This document shows, piece after piece, positions 36,793 to 48,773 of a DNA stretch of 64,000 bases (positions are counted from its first letter, which is position 1; the number at the start of each line of letters is the position of its first letter). The DNA is from Brugia malayi (taxonomy: Eukaryota; Nematoda; Chromadorea; Rhabditida; Onchocercidae), in contig NW_025062475.1 of assembly GCF_000002995.4 (NCBI RefSeq), forward strand, positions 8,994,187 to 9,058,186. The letters run 5' to 3'. The notes beneath the pieces are model-generated. The model was given only the letters and a program-made list of their open reading frames with translations, was not told the DNA's origin and did not search any database. Both the position numbers and the translations under genes were made by a program.

Positions 36793-38317
36793 TTAAACAT
36801 CATTATAATGAGCGACATTGTCGTAAGTTCTATCATTTATGAGTGATGACCGGTTACTTTCGATTATCGTATCGGAATTAGCAAAAATTTGATCATGAGC
36901 ACAATTAATTAATGATTCACTTTTCAAAGTAGACCTGTTACTGCTATTATTGCTTTTATTCTCGCACATCGTATTGGGATTTAAATGGCCATTTCCACTG
37001 AAAAGAAGTATTTTGATTAAAATATTCATTAAGTTCACTTTGAAAAGAATTCACAGAGATATACATGTGATAATAATGGATATATGTCTCTCTAAATTCT
37101 TTACAGACAGATAAATGTTATTTACAAACGTTACTCCTGTTGGAAAGATAAAAATAAAAACACACTTAATTTCCATCATCTTCCAATTCGTTGACTGGAC
37201 GAAAGGTAATACTGATGCTTTCTGCTTAGCCAGTTTCCCTGATTTCCTGTATAGATACAAAATACACTGTACAGCACACATAATTATCAGACAGGATGTA
37301 ACGACACAGATAAGCATCACCAAACTGTACTGCTTGATCGGAAAAAATTCAAAGTCATGTTCATAAGGCTGAAAATACTTGAAATGAGACTTAAATTGAG
37401 AAATAGGAAATCTATCTGAAAGAGAACTGATTTGTATAATCAATATCTACCTTAATACTATCACCAATTGTAGCCGTTTCAATTCTGGTGCACCACGGAG
37501 AACGTTCGATGTGTTTTTGAACCGTTAAAGTAGCATTAAAGCATCGACCCCGCAGTTCAACTATCATCTGACCGAGGTTACTACCATTTCCTGTACTCGA
37601 ATTCCCAAAATTCCCAAAATGTTCTTCCTGAATTCGAAATCAAAACTGGGATTGGAATATTTATTGAGCCGTTTGTTGAATTCAACACACCTGTATCAAA
37701 ATAGAAAAGAAAGAAGCCAAGAAGTACCTGTAATTCATACTTAAAAGCCTTCGTTACGACAGTTTGATCACAACTACGTTGAAACCGATATTTCGGATCA
37801 ATACCAATAATTTCGATATTCATTTCAATATCCACAGGGGATCCTGCCGTCCAATGGCTAATGAAAATGCTATTCGACAACTAGATAATTTTTTTTTTAG
37901 AAACATCGCTGCGAAGAGTAACTCAGCCATTCAGGAACAATGATACTTTTTCAAACAAAACAGTGTATCGTTCTAACGATAAAAGTTTTTCTTATTTAAT
38001 TACTATCCTTTCAAGAAAAAATTTTTCTGTTCGAAATTTTAATCTAATACTACCTGTTCGAAATTTTGATCCAACTGCCAACTGAATGAGCTTTTCTCTC
38101 CATTCAGCGGATTTGTCTCAATCATTTTTAGTTCCGGTTTATTGCAATAAGTGATTATGAGGCAAGATGGCTTCCACTCAACATTTAACAAATTAACGGA
38201 AATCCAGAACTCTTCCAGATCCTGTTGTTGCCTAGTAGAAGTGCTTGTTACCACTCGACCAGCACGAATCATCACTGACCAAATGATAAATAACAGCGAT
38301 GCTTTATCCAGAATCAT
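36793..38317 (-). CDS. Single-pass receptor-like membrane protein, unknown family
   Basis: Five exons in phase: 38317-38054, 37880-37728, 37627-37451, 37368-37166, 36997-36793, giving 333 residues. The ATG lies two bases after TTTTTTTCAG. Residues 1 to about 25 form a signal peptide (ASLLFIIWSVMIRAG). The ectodomain has six or so Cys in widely spaced positions (CLIITYC, RSCDQTVV, RGRCFNATL, SPWCTRI) and possible N-glycosylation sites (NSST, NGS, NAT). A strong transmembrane helix follows (SLVMLICVVTSCLIIMCAVQ) and then a basic, Ser/Asn-rich cytoplasmic tail of about 90 residues ending HYNDV. I do not recognise the fold; a cell-surface receptor or adhesion molecule is inferred only from topology. 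The C-terminal valine could serve as a PDZ ligand. Confidence 0.72.
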
Positions 38318-38460
38318 CTCTGAAAAAAATTCTGCTTTTTTTTAATTTTTGCCAAAATGCAATTTGAATAGTTCTTTTTCTTTTTTTTTTTTTTTTTTCA
38401 TTAGCTTTTTTTAGTAGTTTAATTTATTCAAGTATCATAATAAATATAAGAAATATGAAT

Positions 38461-39010
38461 AAACCTGAGCCAAACAACATTTGCTCTTCACAGAAACCGT
38501 TTCAAAACCCAATGATTCTTCAAATAGGGAAGCACGAGTAGCGAGTGAGTAAAAAAGCTCAAATAAACTTTCCGTTGAGTCAGAAGGATTTTTATAGGAG
38601 ATTTTTATCTTACGACCCCAGATTATCGTTTGCAAAATAAATAGCCTTGAATTTAATGTCAACATGCGCGTGACCATTTATGTCAAAGGGCAATGAAGAA
38701 GTTCAAAGGTGAGATACTATGGCAGCTCCAATTATCTTCATTCACATCGACAACAAAATCATTCCTGCCTGTGGGAACGACATTCATTTAATCCTGAACT
38801 TGGAAATTCTCAAACATCTGCAACGCTAACAAGTTAATATCTATTCATACTTATTACTGTTTCTCACGAAAACCTGTGAGAAATTTAATAAAACGTATTT
38901 CGTGGTGAATTCATACTGGTCGTTCCCACAATAAGTCTTGAAACTTTCATCCTTCGTGGTAATTGCATTACTTTTCCCAAGCTTCCTTGCTATTATGATG
39001 TCACTGAAAT
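38461..39010 (-). other. Unresolved coding-like fragments
   Basis: Minus-strand pieces look protein-like but do not join cleanly. One block at about 39004-38875 (KLGKSNAITTKDESFKTYCG...LLNFSQ) has acceptor and donor. A second frame reads RNDFVVDVNEDNWSCHSISP near 38765-38705, a third reads LPFDINGHAHVDIKFKAIYF near 38690-38615, and a fourth ends VSVKSKCCLAQ at a donor at 38461. Stops or phase conflicts separate them. They may be exons of an undetermined gene or a decayed relative of the receptor-like gene next door. Confidence 0.35.
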
Positions 39011-39954
39011 AGTAGTTTATTATCTGTGGACAGATGAAGTGAAGTTGCACAGTAGGGACCTGTATCCTTCATATAAGACCGTGAACTGTCAGTTACATTC
39101 ACCGCTATCGTGAATTCAATCAGCTGAGCGAAAATGTCCATCTCTACATACCTACTTATTCACAAATATGAATTTTTTTTGCGTAACTTAATTGATTATT
39201 GATTCACTTAAATCGCTTGTTGCCGATATTTCAAAATAAAAATATAAGTCATCCAGCAAATCCCCTTTCATTTCACGAAGATTTTTGGAATAGGAAAATG
39301 AGCAATTAAGCAAGACTTACACTTCCAGAGTGTCATACAGTAAGCTTTTGTTACTTATGTGTTACTGGTATCTGACCTGAATAGCAAACTTTATTCAATT
39401 CTCAATGATTACATATTGTACATAAGCAATGATAAGCATCTATACAAGTGAAACCGAAATAAACTAGGACACTGAGATGTATATATACAAAATAATGAAG
39501 AACTCATCATTTTTCTAATAAAAATAAGATATGTATAGAAATTTCTGGAGGGCCAGATGTTGAGAAATATTCCTCCTTATTCTTTTCCTTCTATAATTAT
39601 AGCTACTCCACTTTTTCCATAAGAAATGTGGTATTGGTTTGACCATAATCGAATGTTGGATCCTCCATAATGTGTAGATAATTGTGATTAAGAAAACGGG
39701 CCATCTATAAAATATGTACAGATTAATTTTATAGAAGTCGGTAGCAAAATCCCCTGCAAATAAAAAAACTGCAGCAAAACCGCTTGCAATACTGACATAA
39801 ATAAATATGTTGTCTTGTTCTATCCTTTCTGTCATACCTATCACTTTCATCTCGAGATCGACAGAGTAATCACTTTCTTCGCCGTAGAAACAAATTCGCA
39901 ACATATTATATACAACAGTTGTCAATAGACATGCACTGTTCCGGAAAAACTTAG

Positions 39955-40356
39955 TTATCTGCATGAAGTGATTTTTATAACCTGCATGAGTTGCAAAGAT
40001 ATGTTTCCGAAATGGCACGAGAAAAGAAGCATATTGCGTGGTTCAACACGACATGCAAATCGCATAAAAACTGCTGAGTAGATGCACAGAGCAGCGGTCA
40101 TTGGACCTAGAATTGATATTCTCATTATTATCAAGAATGAAAATTTCTACTTTTTCAACTCACAAAAATATACAAAATTTCTCCAATATTTGCAGAATAA
40201 CGTACCTGAGATCAAATCGGGATTCTTCTTTAAATCTGCCAATGCGGCAATTGGGATGCCCCAGTTAGCAACAGGACCCCAAAAATGCGTGGAACAGAAA
40301 TAATTGATCCATTCTTTTGTAGAATGGCGAGATAAACCCTTCATAATTGCATTCAT
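39955..40356 (-). CDS. mpc-1: Mitochondrial pyruvate carrier 1 (MPC1)
   Basis: Exon 1 (40356-40206) and exon 2 (40106-39955) join in phase. The ATG lies seven bases after TTAGTTTCAG. The signature [20 protein letters not shown] is nearly identical to the animal MPC1 family, followed by [40 protein letters not shown] and HFGN. MPC1 pairs with MPC2 in the inner mitochondrial membrane to import pyruvate. Read straight to the first stop the product is 100 residues, close to 109 in human, but the last eight (VIKITSCR) look like intron sequence after a GTTATA donor, so the true C-terminus may be in another exon further down. The long overlapping frame 40018-39515 was not accepted as that exon. Confidence 0.9.
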
Positions 40357-40665
40357 TTTTTTTCTGAAACTAATAATATTTCAGGATAAAGATGAAGCCA
40401 CTCTACAAGCAGCGAAATAACGCCGTCAGAGTCACGACTAAAACGAATTTGACAATACGATACACTTACATAATACCACAAGCATACAAATCACATGATC
40501 TTGAAAAATTGGTATTGCATAGCGACATTTAACGGAAAAAATAGTCGGCCATGAATTTCTAGGTGTTAACAAAAAGTTACGGAGTGGCATCAGTGTTGTT
40601 AATGAATTCATTTAGTACGATTTAAATCGACTTTCGTTTTATTTTTAGTTGTTGAAAAGATAGAT

Positions 40666-41766
40666 ATGCACAACAACAGCGAAGAAGAAATAGTACCACA
40701 ACAACAACAACAACGAAAGAGTTTCTGTAAGTCGTTTCCCTTTGAAAGTGTTTTGTGAGTTATTCCTCTGCAATTTGTAAAACGAAAATTCTCTTCTTAT
40801 CTTATATTGTACGATGACCAGAACGAAAATAAAGCAGATTTCGTTCTATCACGCTGCTCTGCAGCTTTTTTTCCTTCATGGTATCTCGTCGAACACGTTA
40901 CATGAGAATTTCTTATGAGGAACAGTGTATCCACAATATATTGTCTGGAACTTTGGCCACGTAAACTATGAAGAGTTCCATGGATATATCGGAAGATCGC
41001 TGTTATGTCCTATTATTCACTGTGTATGTGAAAGATGGATTAATTCTGCTAATTGTATTCTGCACTTGCCTGCTTTTGTAACAAATGATAATTGTTATAA
41101 GATTGAAATAGACCTTGTTTTAGGTACTCGTTGTCCTGCGACTCCCGCGAAGAGCAATCGTTTCGACAGTCCTTTCAGAAGTCCCTATGCTCCTGCAACA
41201 TTTCCATATTATGCGTCCCATTCGTCTTTCCGCTATAGATCACCTTATCAACAAAAACGACCTTACATCAATTTATCCGCTCCGTCTTATTCAGTAAGCA
41301 GTCTCACCAACGCCCAACATTGTCCAAATTGGCATGGTCCATCGAGAGCATTCTCGCCATATATCTATAAAAATCCACAAAACATGGTAGATGCTTCATG
41401 TTTGGTAGGATGAAAAGAATTATGAGCGATGAAAATGATAGGATGAGCATATGTTGCTGGTAAAACAAAAACTTTTTATTCTAATGAAGTTTACCTTATG
41501 ACCAAGACATATTTCCTTATTGTTTAGTATGTATCATCGAAAGCTTACATTAGCCTTGGAAAAGAATATAGTAATTAATTCAGATACAAGAATGTGGTGA
41601 TTCTTTCACAACTACTCCCAACTACAGGCGTCACAATAATAACTCAAGAACGGCATGTCTTGCTGAACAGTTTGATGTCAATGATTATGTGATACCAGCT
41701 ATGACATCTAATCCGTGGGCGAAGTTAGAAGAATTTTATGCTAATCGTCGATTTGATGAAAAATGA
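40666..41766 (+). CDS. MPLKIP/TTDN1-like protein
   Basis: Three exons in phase, 40666-40726, 41124-41386 and 41584-41766, encode 168 residues. The ATG follows a TTTTTAG acceptor by 17 bases. The N-terminus is Gln-rich (VPQQQQQRKSF), the middle is a Ser/Pro/Tyr/Phe-rich disordered region (RFDSPFRSPYAPATFPYY), and the C-terminus holds IPAMTSNPWAKLEEFY. The last motif and the order of regions match human MPLKIP (TTDN1), where the corresponding text is SMLEDPWAGLEP. That protein is nuclear, interacts with polo kinase and with the lariat debranching/intron-binding machinery, and is mutated in trichothiodystrophy. The match is a short motif in a low-complexity protein, so the name is moderately certain while the gene model is firm. 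Confidence 0.72.
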
Positions 41767-42413
41767 CGATGTAACCGTATCTTATCTGTATTAAACATTG
41801 CAAGCTTAATGAAAAGCATATTTGATTTCTTAAACCTTCGATGTCCAAGCTAGCAAAAAAGGCGTGGAAAAACGATTTCAAGATTAGAGGATTGGAAAGA
41901 CTGTATCCTTCCAGAATCAGTAATGAGGTGTTAAGGAAGGATGAGAAAGCGGAAAGCTAGATGTGTTCTTGTAGGACACAGAGGATAAAGAAATGGATAG
42001 CGCGAGTTTAGTTTTGGGCAACCTTATGACAAGCAGGAATGAAATTCATTTCATTTGCAATTTTTAGTGCTATATAGTAATTCAAAATATTGCGTCCCAC
42101 TATATATATATATATAAAAGGATGTCCTACCCGTTTTTAAATTGTAAGTTCGAAAATCTTACAAACAGCAAGTAGGAAGAATCCAGGTAACTGATGGAAG
42201 CCGTTCTATTGGCTTCTTTGTTAATTGTTCTAACAGCATTTGAACTCTTATGAATGATCTAAAAAGAGGATACGAGAACTGATGGTTCTGCATTTGCTGC
42301 AATATAAACTTCTTGAATTTCACCTGCGACGTTTCCCTCACTCAAGCTACTCTAGAAAGGTGAAACTTCGGATAATGGTGGAGCCTATAGCTCAGGGAAG
42401 AGTATAATTAAGG
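41767..42413. other. Mostly non-coding; possible fragments
   Basis: Contains a short TA repeat (about 42102-42115). A minus-strand frame at 42341-42159 has a possible acceptor and an in-frame continuation to a stop, but no phase-consistent partner was found. Confidence 0.3.
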
Positions 42414-43562
42414 TCAGACGATTTCAGAACAGCAAGTTGGTGACTGAAGCGAAGTCAACATGTCTCGATTCCCGAAATTTTAAAAACATACTTGACAACT
42501 AACCAGGATGACTTTGGCAGACCGACATCGCAACATATGGATATCTCTGATCACATGATGGACATACTGTTGTTGATAAGTGGTGTCGTCAAGTTGTTTC
42601 TTAATGAACGCTACGCCTTTTTCATGTTATTACTTACTTACATGTAAAGATACCAATATTAACGACTTGAGAGGAAAAAGCACTCGTAAATGAATCAAAA
42701 GCAAATTTACAATAGAACTGAGTGATGATTAATTCCTGGAACCACCAATAAAAATCAAAACCCGGTTCAGTTTGCACAGAATGATGTGTTTTCATTTCGG
42801 ATATCTGGATTTGATTTCGTAAATACCAAATGGCTTCAGTTATATGCTCCACATTAGAGATTAAGGCCGATTTTTGTGAATATCAAACATCCTATGCAAA
42901 TGACCTGCCGAGAATGGAACGTCTCAAAAAGGGCCATACCTTTCTTGCGATCGTCCATTATTCAATTGCGAATCATTTCATACAAACATTACAACAAAAA
43001 GGTAACAGCGACACAAAGTAATAATGCAACTGACTATTTAATTACCTCTCCCGGGAATGCCAGTAATCCTTCTTCCTCAAAATAGCAGTTGCAATAGCCG
43101 ATTGTTTTCATACATAAGCATCGACGTGTGATACACAAGCAGCAATTCAAAAATTTCCTTCTGCATACTGACCGCACTTTTAAAAGAGGAAACATCGTTA
43201 GCATTTCCTCCTCCCTATACCACCATCAACTCAACAGTTCTGAATGATTGGCAGGTGAATGCACCTGTTTGGAATTATCAGATTTTAATGATACTAAAAT
43301 CTGATTGCAATCCACATCACCACCATTTATAAATTGTTCTGGCATCCCCACGTTCAATGCGTTAACTGGGTCCGTTGATTTTTTCGAAAATTCCTTCTCT
43401 CTTTCTGGAAGTATTCTTGATTCTATAGCGGACGGCAGATCTCCTAAAACATATTTCTTCAATGATTAGAAATAAACATCAAAAAATTGCACTATGATGC
43501 ACCTTTTCTACCTTGAAGCGATGGGGTGCACACCAAACAATCTCATTTTGCCACGTCAGTTC
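42414..43562 (-). CDS. Unidentified multi-exon gene
   Basis: Three downstream exons fit by phase: one ending at 42711 (EMKTHHSVQTEPGFDFYWWF then QELIITQFY), 42616-42504 (VAFIKKQLDDTTYQQQYVHH then VIRDIHMLRCRSAKVIL) and 42443-42414 (SPTCCSEIV and stop). Upstream blocks are likely: about 43185-43040, in which two frames are open and I cannot choose, and 43443-43226 (GDLPSAIESRILPEREKEFS, then hydrophilic) after a TGTTTTAG acceptor. A further piece near 43560-43512 reads WQNEIVWCAPHRFK before a donor. The product would be a soluble, helical protein. No family is recognised, and the start is unknown. Confidence 0.45.
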
Positions 43563-44902
43563 AGAACAACTGATAACACAAGGTAACACAAAATAATAGT
43601 GGTCATTTAAATGGCGCTTAATTCTTTCACAAGAAAATAAACTAAAGTAATCTGAAGTTTGTCCTCATACTATAAAAAAGCTACACTCTAAAATTTCATT
43701 TTAAAATTTCTGACTTGAAAAAAAAAAAAAAAAAAAGGAATTATTAACATAAAATAATGCACTGTTATTTCTTCAGTATTATACTTCAGTTAATATACCA
43801 TCTGATAATACCAGCCGTGAAGTATGAAAATACTGAAATCAAAATAAAGTGTAACCTCAACATTCCAAAACGCAACATCAACGTAATATTACAGAGTAAT
43901 AATATAACAAATTTTTTCAAAATGAAAGCTCCCTCCAATCTCAACCGAATGAAAGATCGAATCCAATATTTACAAAATAAATCATTAAACAAGTAACGAA
44001 ATAACGAAGTAGCAAAATTAAAGACCATCCACCAAGCTATAAAGAAACTGCACAAGCATTCCCAAAATCTAATAACACATCAGTAACAGTGCTGTTTTTC
44101 CTTCTCACAAACTATGTATAAATTAATGATTGAATTGAACATCAGGTAGCGTGAAATAAATCATGGCTTCATCATATTAATTATTGAAACTCATCGTAAC
44201 GACAAACAACACAATGCAGTGGTAATTATTATAACTCAGAGAGTTCCAGTTCCTCAGCTTGGTCAGTAAAACTCCCAGAATGTTGAACCGTGAGTACACT
44301 ACAGACAAGTACACTGGAACCCGAAAGATGTAAAATAGAAAATAAAAACTATGAAGTTTCGGATGTACAAAATTTAGTGATACAAGAAAAATTGAGAGAT
44401 TTGAAAAGATTAGAAACAAAAATCTCGCCTAAATCTGCTAGTTCGTAACATATTAAGCTCCTGAACACCTGCGAATATCACTGTTAAGCAATCATTAGCA
44501 TCATCATACAAAACAACATCAAAACAAAGATTTCACACCAAGCAATCCTTTATTGATAAATTACCAAACAAAAGAACAGCATCAAACATTGAATTCACCA
44601 TATTAGGATGGTCATTTCAATTGTTTAGGAATTATTAAGAAAATTTTAAGCTGGTTATCCGTATAAAAATTGTAGTATCATAAAATCAGAAATAAAGTGC
44701 AATATAATAAAAAAAAAAAAAGATCTAATTCCTAACCTCAATTTCTATTTCGAACGTAAGTAACGAGAATGGATTATATGCTTTAGAATTAAAAAATATG
44801 TCTAAACAATAAAAATATTTTATACCGGAAAATTTACAAATGTCAATTTTGAAAGTATTCGCGCTTATTTAGCGACACTTGCCATAAAGCTAATGACGAA
44901 GT
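43563..44902. other. No gene seen; 3' flank of CDK12
   Basis: AT-rich with A-runs at about 43719-43737 and 44708-44721. Open frames here lack splice-consistent context. Confidence 0.4.
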
Positions 44903-47900
44903 CTATTGGAATGTTGATACATTTGAAGTAGAATTACTTGTAATGGTAACTGATACACTACCTTTCGGTTCCATTGATGCAAGCTGTCCTAATATTTCAC
45001 TGAGTTGGTTCTGTATTCGTGGATGTGCATGCGATGTACTTGTGGTAAATGTTGAAAGCGCCGACATCACCGCTGGTGGCAAAACACCACTTTTACTAAC
45101 AAGCTGCAAAACAGATGCTGCTGCCGTTGGGCTTAAGTTCGCCAACAGTGCACGTGCTGCTTCCAAGTTGCTTGGATCTGCCTGAATTGCTCGAATTGCT
45201 GCATCCACATCTGCAAAATAACTAAGTACATTAAGTGCATTACTCTTTTTTTTTTTTCTACAACAGATCAAAACCTGTACTATAATGAATCATTTATGGC
45301 AACTCTATTTCGCTTTACATTTTTTAAAAACGCTTTACATTTTTTTTCTTTTAGTTATATTTCTTGGAAAATGAATTATAACTGTGCAAATTTTAGCACA
45401 TAACTTACTTTTTAATGAAGCTTCTGAAGATGCATTACCCTCAACAGATGAATGTGTAATGTTCATTCGCCTTGTCGGAAAAAGTGGTAGCCCAGTTCTC
45501 AAATTTGTGTTCGAATCAGACTGTAATGAAAATCTGATATTTGTTTTATGTTAATTAATTAATTAATAACAATTTAAACTGGCAAGTGTGTCCCATGTAA
45601 CGTTCAAATAGAAAAGGAAGCGATAAAATACAATAAACCTGATGCGAACTAGAAGGAAGAACAGGATGGTGCTGTACAAACTGAGTATGTGACTGTGACG
45701 TCTGTGTCATTACCAAACTACCTAGAATATATTGCAGATTTCAAAATGAGAGATGAAAATAAGGTACATAGTATTATTTAATATATTTGATATGAGCAAA
45801 CTTAGACAATGAAGAAATCCACCGCTGAAGTCAACATAAAAACTATCGAGTATAATACAGTCAATCTAACTATGGCGAGATTGAAAGGTAAGTGGATTTA
45901 AGTTACCCTTCTGATAAAGCAAAAATCAAGTTACCCTTCTGATCTCTATCTATTTCTTTAATTTTCTCTGGTTTGCACGCAATAATTTAAGATACTTACT
46001 ACCAGCCGACCGGTTCTTCCTTTGTTTTTTCGACCACAGCTCATGGCAATCTTGCCAATCTGGAAGCTTTGGCGGTGGTATTATTGAAGGATCAACATCT
46101 TTGAGCCAAGGATGTGTAAGAGAAGCTTTTGAAGTAATACGCTTCCTTGGATCCAGTTCAAGCATTCGGTCAAGTAAATCCAAAGGTTTATCAGGTATGC
46201 TGTAATCAAATCAAGAAATGATTGATGACCCAAGCAATTATTTGCAGAATAATTCCAATCTGTGAAAACTTACAATGCAAATGCTTCACGCAAAATTCGA
46301 GGAAAAGTGCGCTTTGGCCGAAAGCTGCAATACAGCGGTAATTTGATAACATCAGGCCAATTTTCAGGTGATGGTGTACCGCAGAGTTTCGATATTATAT
46401 CCAATTGCACCATCTCAGTGTTCCCTTGAAACATTGGCTTTTTCGTGTACAATTCTCCAAGAATACACCTGCAATTTATATACTACATTCTGGTAATGTT
46501 TCGTGCTATAGCCTTATCAATACCCTCAACCAGACAAACGAACAAAACACAACAAACCCAACACTCCACACATCGACAGCAGTTGTATATCGTTCTTCAC
46601 CAAGTAAAAGTTCTGGTGGACGATACCAAAGCGTTATCACGCGATTGGTGTAAGGACGATCTTGATCTTCATCGTAAAATCTGGCTAAACCAAAATCAGC
46701 TAATTTCAGCTCTCCTCTAAAATAGAATAATAACAATACCATGTATTAATATAAAATAATATTTTGTATTAACATCTATTAAGGAGCAATGAATGCAGCA
46801 AGGAATTTACAGCAAACTGAATCATACTTGTTATTCAAAAGGATGTTTGAGCATTTAATGTCACGGTGGAGAAATCCAATAGAATGGCAATACTCCAGTC
46901 CAGAAACGAGCTGTTTCATAAGCGATGAGATTTGATCATCAGAAAACTCAACAAACTGGCTTTCCAATATTCCCATAAGATCGTGGTCCAGGTATTCAAA
47001 CACCAAATAAAATGCGCCTTAAGTTAACGGCATAAGAGGTAAAAATTCAGTATTAAAAACAACACAACTTTGGAGTTTTATGAAGAATAATAAAAAGAAA
47101 AAAAAAAACATGATTATGTAAAAGAATATACCTTTATCTTTTCTAAAATCGGCAGCAGTTTGCTTGTCCGTAACAATATCAATTAGTTTTACGACATTCC
47201 GATGATTCAGCTGTCTGAGAATCTTAATTTCACGAACAGCTGTAATTGGAAAACCTTCTTTTTCATTTTCCAAACGCACCTTTTTCAAAGCAACCACTTC
47301 TTCTGAAAAACATTTTTTACATTTTTTTATGCAGAATAATTAACTTCATCCTTTGCCTTCTTAAATATTGTTACGTGCTTCTAACCATTCATTAATAGTA
47401 AAAACAGAAACTTCTTAATGCCCTGATAAGCAAAGTAAAGTATATATAGACGTAAAACAAGGTCTGGTACTACATACAAAATGCACAAGTTCTTGTCTCA
47501 GAAATGAATAATCATAAAAACCTTTCAGATACCAATTAATTAATTACATGAGAAACTTACGGGTAATCTTGTCATGTGCTTTGTACACTTGTCCATATGT
47601 GCCTTCACCTACTTGAGTTTTGATTTCATATTTTTCCATCGTTGAACAACCCCAGTTCTCTGGATCCTCCCGCAATTTCAGACGTTTGTTTAACACCCTA
47701 TAAGTTTATAACATCTTCATTATATGCTGCTAAAATAATGTAGCAGCGACAAGTCTAAAAAATAACTGTAGTTGGAAACACAGACTCTCGAATGTGAATC
47801 CAAAATAAAATAACGAAAATAAATTTGGATACTACAAATAACATAATGAATGACTCTCTTAACCACAGAAATTATCAAACCATACACAAGTAACATTCGA

Positions 47901-48735
47901 ATATAAATCAAATGAATTTACAGAGGACGTATAAACGTTCGTTTGGACTGGGGAGGCATTGGTGGAGGAGCTGGTGGTGGTGCAACGGAAGGTACACATG
48001 CGTCGCGTTGTGTAGGATGAGCTGCAACTGCCGACGATACAAGATTTGGATTAGGTATTGCAGGAGGTGCAGGTGGAGGAGGCTGTGATGTGTTTACAGG
48101 CAAACAAGATGGTATTGGCAGAGATGAAGGCATTGGTGGTAGAGGGGGAGGCGGTAAGATCGGATTCGGTGCAATTGGAGGAGGCGGTATAGGTGGAGGT
48201 TGCGAATATGGAGGTGGTGGAATAGTGAAAGCTGCCATCTGAAAAAATATATATGTCCACATTTCAATAAATAGCAAATAAAACGGAGAAAGACCTGTAA
48301 ATTAAACGAAACTGAATTTCGCAAGCTTTCCTAAATAAGTGCTACCATCAAAGGAAATAATGTAAACTTGAAATCCTTATAAAGAAATAATAATCTTTAT
48401 AAAAAGATAAAGAGAATATTGATACAGCTTACCTGACCAGCATATCCATATTGCGCAGTGTAAGCTGCCACTGCCACTTGATAAGCATTTGGATCCATAC
48501 CAATTGGAGCTGGTGGAGGTGGTATAAAAGTTGGCACAGCTGGTATAAAAGAGGCCGCTGGCGGCGGAACACTCGCTGGAATCACCCGAACTGGTGGTGG
48601 TGGGGGCGGCGGCACCACTAATTTTGACACCTTTAATAAGTTAAACAGCAACAAATGTTTTTATATCTGCAATTAAATGATTTAAAGGCCTCAAACAGTC
48701 AAAATCATAAAAAGTTTGTGTTTGATTATTGCATG

Positions 48736-48773
<38 letters not shown>

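Noticed and set aside
39515..40018. 167-codon minus-strand ORF with hydrophobic segments
   Set aside because: It overlaps MPC1 exon 2 in another frame, and joining it to MPC1 would need a 23-nt intron. It probably spans introns; kept only as a question about the MPC1 tail.
42381..42450. tRNA-like text (CCTATAGCTCAGGGAAGAGT)
   Set aside because: No B box or cloverleaf could be drawn, and part of it is the 3' end of the unidentified minus-strand gene.
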